Shown here: piece after piece, positions 14,962 through 28,213 of the stretch
Numbering within the stretch: the first letter of the stretch is position 1
Layout: each line of letters opens with the position of its first letter
Assembly (NCBI GenBank): GCA_010094045.1
Contig: ML986813.1
Location: forward strand, 1 to 64,000
Source of the DNA: Lojkania enalia
Taxonomy: Eukaryota; Ascomycota; Dothideomycetes; Pleosporales
Length of the DNA: 64,000 nt
Reading direction: 5' to 3'
Position numbers and translations under genes: made by a program
The notes under the pieces: generated by a model
Seen by the model: the letters and a program-made list of their open reading frames with translations, nothing else
What the model was told of the DNA's origin: nothing
Databases searched by the model: none

Positions 14962-15265
14962 TATTATAGTAATACCGCGACACCTCTACACCTATACTAT
15001 CCTTACTATAATACCCGAACCAGCTGCTAGTAATAGCTATTAGCTACTAGCTGGAATATAACCGACTTATTTTAACTATAATAGAGGAAGGTTTCGCTAA
15101 CCCGGCTAGCCTATATAGTAGTATAGACCTAGCCCCTATAAAAAACCTATATAATATAGATATCTCTATTCTTTATATAATATTTTAATATTTATACGTA
15201 GTATATAATAATAGAGTTAACTACCTAAAGTACGATTAACTAACTATATATAAGTATCTATAATA
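14962..15265 (+). repeat. 3' LTR of gypsy B
   Basis: A 304-bp partner of the 5' LTR. Here the start reads tattatagtaatacc, so TG has become TA. It directly follows the polypurine tract and is followed by the agtag target duplication. Confidence 0.88.
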
Positions 15266-17002
15266 AGTAGAAAGAAGGCGCGCGTTAATAGAAACTAGCT
15301 AATTTAAAAGCGCTGTAGATAGTATAGTAAGGCTAGATATAACTCGCGGACGTATAAAAATAATACTATAGATATAGAAGAATAGGCTACTATACTATAT
15401 AGTACAATAGAATATAAGAAAGTATAATATTTTATAAAAAGTAGTTGCGATTTTAGTATAGTTTTAGTATTATAATCAGCTCGCTTAGGTAATCAGCTCG
15501 CTTGTATTATACGTTAGTTACTTCTTCTAATTACTTTTTAAACTTAGAGTTGTAAACTTAAAAAAGTATATTCTAATATAGTATTAACTTAGCACTTTTT
15601 ATAAGCTATAAGAATTCTTCTTATATCTTTTTTAGTAATTGTACAAAGGATTTTTATATAAGTATTAATTATAACCCAAATTTATATATATTACTTAGAG
15701 TTTTAGACTATTAGAAGTCTTCTTATAGAAGTAGTTCTAGTAGAGTATATAGTTGTATATTAAGGTAATTTAATATAACCTACGTATTTAAAGGAATAAT
15801 TCTTATTACTTTAAAAGTTTTTTAATAGTTCTTATATATAAATATATTAAAAAACGCGTTCTTAAAGGTTAGAAGAAAGCCTTTTTTATTAATATAGTAG
15901 ATATATTAGTATACTAAGTCTTATATATACTATAAGTACTTTAGCTTTAATAGTAAGAAATAAACTATATTAAGAGGCTAAAGTATATATAATAAATAAA
16001 AAGGTATATAAAGTTTTAGAATCTTTTATATAAGATAGTAATCTTTAAATTCCTAGTTAAGATAGCTTTTATAGCCGTCTAAAATAAGTAGCTTATATAA
16101 TCCTACCTAATACATCTTTATATACTTATTAAAGTACTTTAGCTACTTAAAACTAAGTATATTATTTGTCCAGCTATTCTTAGAGACTAAAATTTTCTAA
16201 TTATATAGTATATTTACTTCTTTATACTATATAGAGATATAGATATATTTTTTATAGATAATAAATAGTAGGGTTATATATATAGTAGTATAGATACTCT
16301 AGATAATTATAACCTACTTGCGATCGTCTAGCTATATAAGAGTAGGCCTTATATAATATTCTAAACCTATAACAACCTTTATAATACTAATAATATCTAT
16401 CTAAAAGCTAATCTTATTAAAGTTGTAGATATTATTATTATAAATACTATATTTTATAATTATATCTTATATAAGCTTAAACTATATATTAATAACCTCT
16501 AGATTTTCTTATTTTATTCTTTAGCAATCCTTTACTTAATTAAAGGCTATTTTAAACTCGTTTATATACGCTATAAATTATTTAAACTAATTCTTTCTTA
16601 TAGGTATTTTACTATATACGTCTAATAGTTTATCTATTATATCTACTACCTTATATAGCCGGAGCATAAATTCTTATAAATTAAGGTTAAGAATATATTA
16701 TATAATTATTTATTCTTCGGTTATTATAAGCTTCTAGTAATTTAGTTATATATAAAAGTAAAACGCGATTCTATAAAGTTAAGTAGAGAGTTATTAATAT
16801 TATATATTAAAAGCTATAGTAGCATGTTATATACTCTTAAATTAGCCTAATTTATACGCCTATAAGGTAAGTTTAATTCTACCTTCTTATTAAATTAATA
16901 GAAGGTTGTATTATAGATATATTATAGTTCCTACGTAGTATTTATAATACTAAGAAAAAGTAGCCGCTTTAATAGTTTAGCTGTTTTAATAGTAGAATAT
17001 GT

Positions 17003-17095
17003 TATATAAGTTATAAATTATTATTATATTATTTAGTTATTAAGCTATATATATATAAAAGTTAAAAAGTTAATAGAATAAACTATTTACTTATA
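17003..17095. other. Spacer between P1 copy 1 and P2 copy 3
   Basis: A short AT-rich stretch with no recognisable feature beyond the flanking TA duplications (17,003-17,004 for P1; 17,094-17,095 for P2). Confidence 0.6.
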
Positions 17096-18356
17096 ATATA
17101 TAGTATAAGCGAGCTGATTACCCAAGCGAGCTGATTATAATACTAAGACTATACTAAAATCGCGACTACTTTTTGTAAAATATTATACTTTCTTATATTC
17201 TATCGTACTATATAGTATAGTAGCCTATTATTCTATATCTATAGCATTATTTTTATACGTCCGCGAGTTATGCCTAGCCTTATTATACTACCTATAGCGC
17301 CTTTAAGTCGGCTAGTCTCTATTAACACGCGCCTTTTTCCTACCCTTCTTTCTATTACTATAAGTACTAAACTCTTTTAGAGTAGTTAATTAAACGCCTT
17401 CTTTAATTATTAGATTACCTTTCTTCTATATACGCTTTCTTTTATATAATCGATATTATATAGCAGTCTTATTAGCTGCTTAAAGTTTAGTAACCTAAAT
17501 ACGTAATAGTATATTTTTATATATTATATATATAGCACCCTTTATAAACTATTTAAATACTTCTACTATTAAAGTAGATAAGCTATCTAAATGTTTTTAA
17601 ACTCTTAATTAAATATATATAGATTAAGACTTAAATTTAATAGGATTATTTAGTATTTTTAACTCTTAAGAGGTATCTTTAACTATAAAGGGTATTAGTA
17701 TATATAGTTAAACTTTAAGCTTTAATAGTACTATATCTAAGTTAAATAGAACTAGGCTAGTACCTTAAAAACTACTTAGAATATTACTCTTTATAATTGC
17801 TACGTTAAAAGCTGCTTTAAAATAGAGTAAAAACTCGATTTTTATAATATAGTTAATATAACCGTATATTAGCTACTCGACTTAGCGCTTATATACAGTC
17901 TTTAAAGGTAAGAAATAACCTATATTTAATAGCTGTAGTAGGTGCGATAAATATAGAGGTATATAGAGAGTAATAATATTCTTTTTCTTATAGAGCTGCC
18001 TAAATTTAAGCGAGTTATAGTTCTTATAGCTATTAAGAATTAGTAATTAATATATACTAATAGTACAATCCTTTATATATATATTAAAGTACTTTAACTA
18101 CTTAATACTAATATTATTTATCGTCCAGCTGTTATTAGTAACCTATATAGCCTAGGTTAGTAGAATATTATCTTTTTTATACTATATAGAGAGGTAGTAA
18201 GTATTTATAAAGATAATAAAAGGTAGTATTATCTATCCTATTACGTTAATACCCTAGATAACTGTAGTCTACTCGCGATTATCTAGCTAGAGCTACTTTA
18301 GTTAATTCCGTCTCTTAAAGCTAGTAGCTACTACTTTTATTAATATTATACTTATT

Positions 18357-18573
18357 TATCACAGCGACGCGTATCGGATTATTAACGCTAGATAAACAAG
18401 TATTAGATTGAGCTATATAGATGACTAATATACTACTACTATAATAGTTTAAGACGTCTAGATAAAGAGAGAAAGAAGATAGATATCAGGTCGTATATAT
18501 ATATATTAGGGGTTCGGGTCTATACGTAATAGGTAAGGTGGTATAGGATTAGGTAGAAGCTAATTCCGTGACA
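18357..18573 (-). repeat. LTR of T2 (left copy, 217 bp)
   Basis: Paired with 19,398-19,614. This copy is less altered: it retains ccgtgaca at its right end and gcgacgcg near its left end. Confidence 0.8.
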
Positions 18574-18959
18574 GTACCCCTCTTCTATCGTCGAGCTCCT
18601 GCGAGAGTATAAAGGGGAGGAAAGGATAGGAAAATTCCAGCTTATTACTCTAGCTCTAGCCTCTACTTAAGCTTCGCTTCTATAAATGCTATCTGTAGAA
18701 GCCTCCTCGCTGAACCGTATATTACTAACTTATTACCTTCCAGCAAAGCTAGGCTTCTATTATTTATCTACGCTCTAGCCTTTATTCGGACTAGAGACGC
18801 GTATCTCTACTTATTTTACCTTAATAGTCCGTCTTGCAGTACTTTAGAATACTCTTTATAGCAGCCCTTTAGTCTATACCTCTACTCTAACTCCCCCTAA
18901 AAAATTTCCTGGGGTTTAGCGGGAATTTGCGGAATCTAGACCAAATTTAGAGAATTTAG

Positions 18960-19330
18960 GCTATATTACGGGTATATTAGTATAGTCTATTATTATTATA
19001 TAGTAGTACTATACTAGAGGTTAGATTTAGTTGCAGGTATATTAGCGTAATTAGTTATTATCGTATAGTAATACTATACTAGAGATTAGGTTGATTATAT
19101 ATATATCGGCGCGACTAGTAGTTAATAGTAGTACTATACTAGGGATTAGGTTAGATTATAGGCGTATTAGCGCGATTAGTTATTATCGTATAGTAGTACT
19201 ATACTAGAAATTAGATTAGATTACAGGCATATTAGCGCGATTAGTTGTTGTTATATAGTAGTATTATACTAGAGATTAGGTTGGTTTATATAGTAGTATT
19301 ATACTAGGGATTAGGTTAAGTTAGTATAGT
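18960..19330 (-). repeat. Minisatellite in T2
   Basis: Repeated units of about 55-75 bp centred on atatagtagtactatactag followed by agattaggtt and often a ttagcgcgattagtta segment. It is the complement of the array at 14,470-14,880. Confidence 0.78.
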
Positions 19331-19397
19331 ATTATTACAGGCGTCTAAAAATATACTTAGATTAGATCCTAGTACCTAATTAAGGATTTAAATATAA

Positions 19398-19614
19398 TAT
19401 TACGGCGACGTATATCAGATTATTAATACTAAATAAATAAGTATTAGATTAAGCTATATAGATAACTAATATACTACTACTATAATAGTTTAAGATATCT
19501 AGATAAAGAGAGAAAGAAGATAGATATTAAGTCGTATATATATATATCAGGGGTTCGGGTCTATACGTAATAGGCGAGGTAGTATAGGATTAAATAGAAA
19601 CTAATTCTATAATA
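19398..19614 (-). repeat. LTR of T2 (right copy, 217 bp)
   Basis: The same length as the left copy, differing mainly by C-to-T and G-to-A changes (for example cgcgtatcgg against cgtatatcag). Confidence 0.8.
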
Positions 19615-19934
19615 TATTATAAAGTTTAATTTATTAAAGTTGAATATATCTTTATTAATAATACTATACTTAGCCTTTATATTTTATATAAGATAGAACT
19701 AGCTTCTTATAACTTTAGAATCTTTATATTTAGCTTTTAAATAGTCGTACTTTTAATTAAATTTAACCTTAAACTTAGGCGTATATTTAATAAAATTCTC
19801 TACCTAGTTCTTTCCAACCTAGCTAATAGAATATATAGCTAGTAGTAAATTAGCTATATTTTAAATAGTAGTAAGCTATAGTAGAAATTCTCTTATATTT
19901 AGATCTAGTATATACTAAATAATTACCTACTTTT

Positions 19935-20194
19935 TATAACAATGCAAAGAAATCGTTCTACGAAAAGTTTTATCTTTTTACTTATCTTATCCTACCCCCG
20001 GTTCTACCCCTTTTCCCATCCGTATATAGTTATATACTCCCTTATAAGTAGCTTAGTAGTTCTTCTATATCCTTTCGTATAAGGCCTATAGGTATTAATA
20101 GAATTCTTAGGTTCCTAATCCCCTATATACTCCTATATACCTCTAAGTAGATTTATACTATATTTAGACCTATTATCTTACCTATACTATTATA
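19935..20194 (+). repeat. 5' LTR of gypsy A
   Basis: 260 bp, beginning tataacaatgcaaag and ending cctatactattata. The TG...CA ends are converted to TA...TA. Related LTRs are at 28,214, 45,680 and 46,642. Confidence 0.88.
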
Positions 20195-23100
20195 TTATAT
20201 AGAAGAACTTAATACTACTAGTAACAGCCTCTTTAATAATATTGCATCGATTGTTTATTTAACTATATTAAAGTTTAAAATATACTTAATTTAGTTTAGA
20301 TTATAATATTTATATACTATTATATTAAATTATTTAGTTATCTAAATAGGATCTTAAAAACCTTTTATTAATTAAAGCTTTTAGGTTTAGAACTTTCTAT
20401 CCTCTATAATTAGGATTGTCTTTAGAAAAGCCGCATAAAGTACGCCTAGGTAGAAACTTAGAGACTACTAATAACCTATTAGAATTAGAGGTAACCGCTA
20501 ATATCTAACTATAATTTACCTTCTAATTTCTATACTAGAACCGATATATACATAAGTTATAGTAAGAGTAAACTTCTATCTACGCGTGTAGAACAACTAT
20601 TACCTCCTATAAGGGGCCCTATAATAGGCGGACCCCTCTCTATAAGGCCTATAATAAAGAACCTATCTAATTTAGAGGGAAATTAGAGTAAACTAACCCT
20701 TAAGAAATAAATCGCAATTTTATAGGAGAAGATTATATACTTAATATAATAGAGAACTATTAGTTTTAATTAACCTCTATAAACCACCGAATTAGAACTA
20801 ATAATATACTAGGAAACTTTTACAACTCCCCTAGTAAGAAACCTCTTAGCTACCCTTAAGCCCCCTTAAGTCTATCTTACTAAACATACGCCTAAGATCG
20901 AAAGCTTTATAAATAGTAGTAAACCTATATTTAAATAATAGCGAGCCTCGATTCTAGACTAACTTAAGATTAATATAGATTACTATCCGATAGAGTATAT
21001 ATATATAGTATTAATATAAGAATATACTTCTAGTACTGTGAAAGGGTATTTAGAGCTAAAATACCTAGCTAAATTAGACTAGTATTAGTTTAAGAATACT
21101 AAAGAAATAATTTTACTTCTATAATCGTATTTTATTATAGATAATAAAGAGATAGAGGCGTAATAGGCGTTTTAGGTCCTAAGGATAAATAAGGGAGAAG
21201 CGTTCCCAACTTTTAAAGCTCGCTTTATTAGTACAGCTATTAGGGGATCCGTATCTCAATCTAAGTAGTTCTTCTACTTATAGAATAAGATTCTTTCTAG
21301 TCTAAAGATATTAAACCTTAGCTTTAAGTTTATATAGAAAAGCTCCTTTAATACTATAGTTATCTATTTAATAGCCTACGATATAGAAAGAAGGAGTATT
21401 CCTAGCCTTTTAGAACGAACTATCAGCCTATAGGTTGTAGCTAAAGCAAATTTAGATCGGTACTAGAAGATTTTTAAGAGTTTATTTAAGGTAATCTACG
21501 ATCTAATACTACCCTAATCTACCCTAGTATTAATACCTTATTCTACTACAATTACTCTTTAATAACCTAGTAAGACTTCCGCATCTAAAGGATATACAAC
21601 TCTAGGTAATTACTATAATTATAGTAAACTAGAATACTTTATAAACGAATATATAGTCTTTAAAATATAAGAGATAGAGGTTAAATAAGAGAAGATTAAA
21701 AAAGAAGAGTTTTTAGACGTAAACAAGTACTACCTAGATAGTTTTTAGGAGGGAAATAGAGACGTTTAAGAAAACTCTCTATTCTAAGCTTAAATAAGTA
21801 TAACTTATTAAATATTAATTTATTATATTTATTTAGAGGAAAGTACTTCTAAATCTCTACTATTCTATATTTAAAAGGTGTTAGTATACAACTAAACGCC
21901 CTTATTAATACTAGTACTTAAAGCTTTCTATTCCTTAATTCTATAGTAGCTAGATTACTCTCTTAAGCTTTATATATATTAATATAGTACTTACTCTTTA
22001 AAATTACTATTAAAGGTTTTTAGGACCGAATCTAAACTCTAGTTAATTAGTATATCTACTTATACCTGTAAATTAATAGAAAAACTATCTAAAACTATCT
22101 ATTTATTATTATAGATCTAGGTATTTAGGATTATATTATTAGTATTAAATAGTTATATTATTTTCAACTCTAGCTAAATATAGATAAGAATTAGATTATA
22201 TAGCTCTTTAAGTATTCTACTACTTATAATCTTTTACCTCCTCTTCTTATATAATTAACTCAGCTAATACGCGATAAGGAGGTAGAACTAAATATTTAGC
22301 AATACGATACTCTATAGAAAAAGGACTAGTATTAGTAGTTCTATAGTCCGACTATCTATTATATTAAGGATCTACTAAGACTACTAAAACTATATTAGTC
22401 TTTTATAGCCTATAGTCTAAATAAGATTAGAGCTTCTATACACCCGTATATAATAAAGTTTAAACCCGATCCGAAGAAAGTCTATTCTCCTATTATTACT
22501 CTTATCTTAGCTAATACTTTCTACTTTAATATAAAGAGAAAAGAGAACAAGTTTTTCTCTACATCTCTATACGAAATTAAGCGGCTGATTAAAGACAAGT
22601 AAGCTCTAGAGCTGGAAGATAAAGCTGAAAATAAAGTACTAGTAAATCTCTAATTACTATCTAAATATTATAGATATTAGAATATATTTAGTAAAACTGT
22701 AGTTTATTAATTACTAGAATACTACTCTTATAATTATAAGATTGTCCTTATAAAACTTCTCCCTAATAGTTATAGCCTGTTATATAAGTAGAATATTAAG
22801 GAGTTAGAGGTAACTAAGAAGTATATTATAGATAATCTATAGTATGGGTATATTAAATAGAGTTAGAGCTCTTTTATATCTCCAATTCTTTATATTTATA
22901 AACCTAATAGTAACCTATATATCTATATAGATTATTATAAACTTAATACTCTTACCTATAAAAATATATATCTAATACTATATATAGATAAACTTCTATT
23001 TAGGCCTATTAAGGTAGTAATCTTTATTAAGTTTAATATTCGCGTAGCCTTTAATAAGATTAGAATAGACTCTAGTTTTAAAGAATATACTACCTTTTAA

Positions 23101-23198
23101 ACTTAATACAGAACCTATAAGTATAAAGTTCTACCTTTTAGATTATATAATAGCCTAGTAACTTACTAGTACTATATAAATAACGTACTAATCGACTA

Positions 23199-24573
23199 CC
23201 TAGATAATTTTTATATTACTTATCTAGATAATATTCTTATCTACTCTAAAGATAAGGCGATACACGCTATCTACGTTAAGAAAGTTCTTAAGAGATTATA
23301 TTAAATAGGGTTATAAGTTGATATTAAGAAGAGCGAATTCTATATTACCTAAACTAAATATTTTAGCTACATCCTCTTAAATAAAGGCCTTAAGGTTAAC
23401 CTAGAGAAGGTAGAAGTACTATATAACTAGTAGCTACCTACTACTATAATAGGTGTAAAATCCTTCTTAGGTTTTACTAGATTCTATTAACAGTTTATAC
23501 TAGAATTCTCGCGTGTTGTAAAGCTAATTATCGTACTATAGAGCTCTATAACCCCTTTCGTATAGACTTTAGAATGTGATATTACCTTTAAGAAATTAAA
23601 GTTAGCCCTATTAAATATACCTATACTCTACTACTTTAACCCTATATTAGAAATAAAAATGGAAACTAATACTTCTAATAGAGTAGTTATAAGAGTACTA
23701 TTATAGAAATATTCTAATAGAAAATAGTACCCTATAATATTCTATAGTAAGGTTCTATCTAGTTTAGAATTAAACTAGGAGATTTACGATAAGAAACTAT
23801 TTGCAATTATTACTATATTTAAATAATAGAGGGTAGAACTTACTTCTATAGCTACTAGGACTTTAGTATATATCGATTATCGCTTACTTAAATATTTTAT
23901 AACTATAAAAGTATTTAATACTTATTAGGTTTATTAAACTAAAGAATTGGCTTAGTATTAGTTCTAAATTAAATATATCCTAGGTAAGAATAATACTAGA
24001 GTAGATATCTTTAGCCGTTGTAAATAAGATATAAAAAACTTAAAAGCAGCTTAAACTAATAACTAGTTAAGAGTCCTATTTAAACTATATTAACTTCACC
24101 CCTAAATTAATACCGAATTAGTCTAGTTCTATATTATCTAAATAATAACTTAAGCAGCTATATTAAATATTATTAAAGGCTAAAAGTAGGTTATATTATT
24201 AGACTTTTTAGAGTTGATTAATATATTACTATAGGAAAACCGAGCCTCCTTTATATAGGAATATACCTTCTTACCCTGCAAGTATTAAATAGAGAATAGA
24301 CTACTCCTCTATAATAATTACTTATATATTCTATTAGATTTAGGCCTTTATATATAACTTATATAAGAGGTTTATAACTAAGTATCCTCCGTACACCTAA
24401 ACGCTACTAAAACCTATTAGTTACTATTCTAGAAGTACTACTAGAAGAGTATAGAGGCTACTTGTAAATAATATATACGGAATTATATTCTATACTATAA
24501 AGCTTATCTAATATAAACCTAAACCCTAGGTTTTATCTACCTACTTTCTATACTAAATTAACTAATATAGTAC
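23199..24573 (+). repeat. First copy of exact 1,375-bp duplication at assembly gap
   Basis: This segment (reverse transcriptase to integrase of gypsy A) is repeated base for base, as far as I can follow it, at 24,584-25,958, offset by 1,385. It ends at ...aatatagtac, directly before ten Ns. Confidence 0.92.
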
Positions 24574-24583
24574 NNNNNNNNNN
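24574..24583. other. Assembly gap (10 N)
   Basis: A run of ten N bases joins two contigs. The sequence on its left ends with, and that on its right begins with, the same 1,375 bp. Confidence 0.99.
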
Positions 24584-25958
24584 CCTAGATAATTTTTATA
24601 TTACTTATCTAGATAATATTCTTATCTACTCTAAAGATAAGGCGATACACGCTATCTACGTTAAGAAAGTTCTTAAGAGATTATATTAAATAGGGTTATA
24701 AGTTGATATTAAGAAGAGCGAATTCTATATTACCTAAACTAAATATTTTAGCTACATCCTCTTAAATAAAGGCCTTAAGGTTAACCTAGAGAAGGTAGAA
24801 GTACTATATAACTAGTAGCTACCTACTACTATAATAGGTGTAAAATCCTTCTTAGGTTTTACTAGATTCTATTAACAGTTTATACTAGAATTCTCGCGTG
24901 TTGTAAAGCTAATTATCGTACTATAGAGCTCTATAACCCCTTTCGTATAGACTTTAGAATGTGATATTACCTTTAAGAAATTAAAGTTAGCCCTATTAAA
25001 TATACCTATACTCTACTACTTTAACCCTATATTAGAAATAAAAATGGAAACTAATACTTCTAATAGAGTAGTTATAAGAGTACTATTATAGAAATATTCT
25101 AATAGAAAATAGTACCCTATAATATTCTATAGTAAGGTTCTATCTAGTTTAGAATTAAACTAGGAGATTTACGATAAGAAACTATTTGCAATTATTACTA
25201 TATTTAAATAATAGAGGGTAGAACTTACTTCTATAGCTACTAGGACTTTAGTATATATCGATTATCGCTTACTTAAATATTTTATAACTATAAAAGTATT
25301 TAATACTTATTAGGTTTATTAAACTAAAGAATTGGCTTAGTATTAGTTCTAAATTAAATATATCCTAGGTAAGAATAATACTAGAGTAGATATCTTTAGC
25401 CGTTGTAAATAAGATATAAAAAACTTAAAAGCAGCTTAAACTAATAACTAGTTAAGAGTCCTATTTAAACTATATTAACTTCACCCCTAAATTAATACCG
25501 AATTAGTCTAGTTCTATATTATCTAAATAATAACTTAAGCAGCTATATTAAATATTATTAAAGGCTAAAAGTAGGTTATATTATTAGACTTTTTAGAGTT
25601 GATTAATATATTACTATAGGAAAACCGAGCCTCCTTTATATAGGAATATACCTTCTTACCCTGCAAGTATTAAATAGAGAATAGACTACTCCTCTATAAT
25701 AATTACTTATATATTCTATTAGATTTAGGCCTTTATATATAACTTATATAAGAGGTTTATAACTAAGTATCCTCCGTACACCTAAACGCTACTAAAACCT
25801 ATTAGTTACTATTCTAGAAGTACTACTAGAAGAGTATAGAGGCTACTTGTAAATAATATATACGGAATTATATTCTATACTATAAAGCTTATCTAATATA
25901 AACCTAAACCCTAGGTTTTATCTACCTACTTTCTATACTAAATTAACTAATATAGTAC
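24584..25958 (+). repeat. Second copy of the 1,375-bp duplication, probably an artefact
   Basis: It starts cctagataatttttatatt, exactly as at 23,199, and returns to unique gypsy A sequence after 25,958 (ctatatattaacttt). True old duplicates in this RIP-active genome differ at many sites (compare A with A2), so perfect identity points to unmerged overlapping contigs. Confidence 0.9.
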
Positions 25959-28213
25959 CTATATATTAACTTTAAGGATTTTTCTATAGATAAGTCCGGA
26001 TATAATTAGATTATAGTAGTAATTAATCGCCTATCTAAATAAGTAGTATCTATTTTCTACTATTATATAATTAACGTACGGGGAATAGCTAAATTATTTA
26101 TTTAATAGGTGTACTATTTTAGCTATATACCTAAAACTATTATTTTAGACTAAAGACCTTAGTTTATATCCAGTTTCTAGTCTAAATTCTACTATATCTT
26201 AGGCGTAAAGATTAAACTATCTACTACTTATTATAAAGAGACTAACAAATAGATAGAAATTATAAATAAGTATATTAATTAGAGACTGCGCTCTTTTATA
26301 TCCTTCTACTAAAATAACTAGAGTTCTCTATTACCTATAATCGACCGAGTATAAGTAACTCTACCTTATACAACTATCGGAATATCCCTATATTAGATCT
26401 TATATAGATTTAAGCTATATTAGAGTTAGGATTGAAAATATTCTATTAATTCTATTACCGCGATAGATAAATTAAATTATAAGAATGCCTTAACTCTAGC
26501 AACTTATATATATACAGCCTAGGAAACCGTAAAGGCTAATATTAAAAAGGTTTAGGATTATATATAATCTATTATTAACTATTACTAGTAACTAATTAAT
26601 TAGTAGATTAATAATATAGTCTACTTAAATACTAAGAACTTTATAGTTTAGAGACTTAGCTAAAAGCTATCTAATTAATAGAAAAGCTCTTTTAAAGTAC
26701 TAGAGTAGGTTAGAAACTTATACTACTTATAGCTGCCCTTAAGGTTAAGTATATATAATATCTTTATACTAAACCTACTATATAAAAACCTCTAGAACCC
26801 TCTATCTAGATAAGAAGCTCCGAGACCACCCGCTATCGCTATTAATAGAGTAGAAGAGTAGGAGGTTAAAGAAATACTGGCTAGTAAGTTATATTATAAG
26901 ACCCTTAAATACTGTATAAAATAGGTAGGATATAATTCTAACCTAATCTAATATAAAGCCTTAAACTTTATAGGTTCGCCTTATAAGCTAAAAGCTTTTT
27001 ATAATAAGTATCCGAATTGCCTAGGACCCCTAAAAGCCCTAACTAAATAGATTAAAGTATATAAGAATAGTATAGAAAATATAGATTATCTAGTAGACGA
27101 TAATATATAAGAGTTAAGTAGTAGATTAGAAAACTAAATTATAGGCCCGAAATTACTCCTTTATAGAATCTAGAGGGTCTGATAGTAGGCTGTTAGATAC
27201 CTTCCTAGTTCTCTTCTCCTCTACCCTTCTTTCTCTTTCTTCCCTCCGGACTCCCCTTAAACCTCTTCTATCTTATCCTTAGCCGCCTGAAAGCGCTGTA
27301 ATATTAGCTTAAAGGCTAGATACTAGAGCTTTTAAAGCTAAAACCTGATAGAGTAATTTAGTACCCTAGTAGAACGAAGCTACCTAGATACTAGCTATAA
27401 GAAAGCTATCTTTCTAACTTCTTATAATCTAGGCTATAAGTGCTAAGCTGTAAGCAGAATTTAAAATAGCCTTAAAAGCTACCTTTTTATCCTCCTTATC
27501 TCCTACGTATCAGGCCGCTGCCTATAGTTTAAGATAGCTCTAGAGGACCAGAAACTCCTTCTTATAGTAGGAGGGGATCTATAAGTATATTAGTAGTAAG
27601 TACCCTACTAGTATTAGATATAATTCGTATAGGGTTGCACTTTTTATTTTACAAAGTATAATACTCGCATTTTTTTAATCTTAGGAACTAAAAGAAAAAT
27701 ATTACACGCCGCCTACAGGCGAGTATATATATAGTTTAAAGGTAGATAACTTAGAAGGCCTCTAAAAAGGCTTTAAAAGGTAGGTAGAGTAGTATATTAA
27801 TTAATTTTTTCTACGAGGCGTTAGTAATACTTTAATAATTAACGGTTCTAAGGACGTATAATAATACGTACAGAGTAGAAGTTATTATTTAGTTAAGAAA
27901 GCTTAGTTAATAGTAATCTAGTAATATACTAAGGCTAGTAAACGCTTGTTACTATACGCGACGAAATTGCAATATTAATAAACCGTTATAATAGTAGTTA
28001 CCAGCTAATATATAGGTTAATTATACTTACTATAAAAACCTTACTTAACATTATATTAATAAACGTATCTCTATAAATAACTATATATATTAGTTTTTAC
28101 TAGTAAATACCTCTTTAAAGAAATTTCTTTATACTAGAACCTATCTATAATAGCCCTAATTCCCTCCCGAACTAGTATAGATAGGGACTATCAGCCTATA
28201 AGAAGGGGGGTAG

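Larger units (their letters stand above)
7217..15265 (+). mobile_element. Ty3/gypsy chromovirus B, full length, RIP-mutated, carrying P3
   Basis: The element is bounded by two 304-bp LTRs and a 5-bp target duplication inside P2 (aatag at 7,212-7,216, agtag at 15,266-15,270; the P2 target reads ggtag, so both sides carry G-to-A changes). Plus-strand order: Gag with a zinc knuckle near 8,480-8,525 whose Cys/His are largely Tyr; reverse transcriptase near 9,880-10,190; RNase H near 10,540-10,860; integrase after the P3 insertion (about 12,790-14,100); and a C-terminal chromodomain-like segment near 14,220-14,370. A minisatellite (14,470-14,880) and a polypurine tract (aaaaagggggta, 14,949-14,960) precede the 3' LTR. 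Most stops are TAG/TAA at Gln or Trp positions. A YLDD box is not evident where expected near 10,190, suggesting a deletion. Confidence 0.85.
5589..15514 (+). mobile_element. Fot1/pogo-class transposon P2 copy 1, split by gypsy B
   Basis: P2 sequence runs 5,589-7,216 and 15,271-15,514, together about 1.87 kb, matching the uninterrupted copy at 50,693-52,564. Its ends are inverted repeats built from a doubled AAGCGAGCTGATTACC-like motif, flanked by TA target duplications (5,587-5,588 and 15,515-15,516). The plus strand encodes a degraded pogo DDE transposase: near 6,517-6,550 the LLILDGHSSH motif reads LLILDSYKSY, keeping the Asp, followed by an SYLLQLLDIGYFSPLK-like stretch. Non-functional because of RIP stops and the gypsy insertion. 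Confidence 0.85.
5290..17002 (-). mobile_element. Fot1/pogo-class transposon P1 copy 1, split by P2
   Basis: The P1 sequence on the minus strand occurs as 15,517-17,002 and 5,290-5,586, with element P2 and its cargo between them. The right end (16,940-17,002) carries the P1 terminal repeat, a doubled GCCGCTTTAATAG-type motif ending in agaatatgt, followed by a TA. The left end lacks the terminal ~80 bp seen in the copy at 49,334-53,056 and abuts P3. The interrupted target reads gtaac-TA-[P2]-TA-agtg in P1 orientation. The transposase is riddled with stops. Part of the same family recurs at 49,334 and 63,492. Confidence 0.8.
18357..19614 (-). mobile_element. Short non-autonomous LTR element T2 (deletion derivative) in P2
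   Basis: Two 217-bp LTRs (18,357-18,573 and 19,398-19,614) flank an 824-bp interior with no gag or pol. In the minus orientation the LTRs derive from a TGTCACGG...CCGTGACA-type terminus; the right end of the left copy still shows ccgtgaca, while the other ends are RIP-altered to tatcac or ataata. A tatt target repeat lies on each side (18,353-18,356 and 19,615-19,618). The interior has a purine-rich PPT-like tract next to one LTR (complement of gtacccctcttct, 18,574) and a minisatellite (18,960-19,330) that is the reverse complement of that in gypsy B. The segment near 19,335-19,397 also matches gypsy B sequence upstream of its minisatellite, so T2 looks like an internally deleted relative of B with a different LTR. 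Confidence 0.78.

Noticed and set aside
23199..25958. Real tandem duplication of the gypsy A RT-integrase region
   Set aside because: Perfect identity abutting an N gap fits a contig-overlap artefact better than biology.
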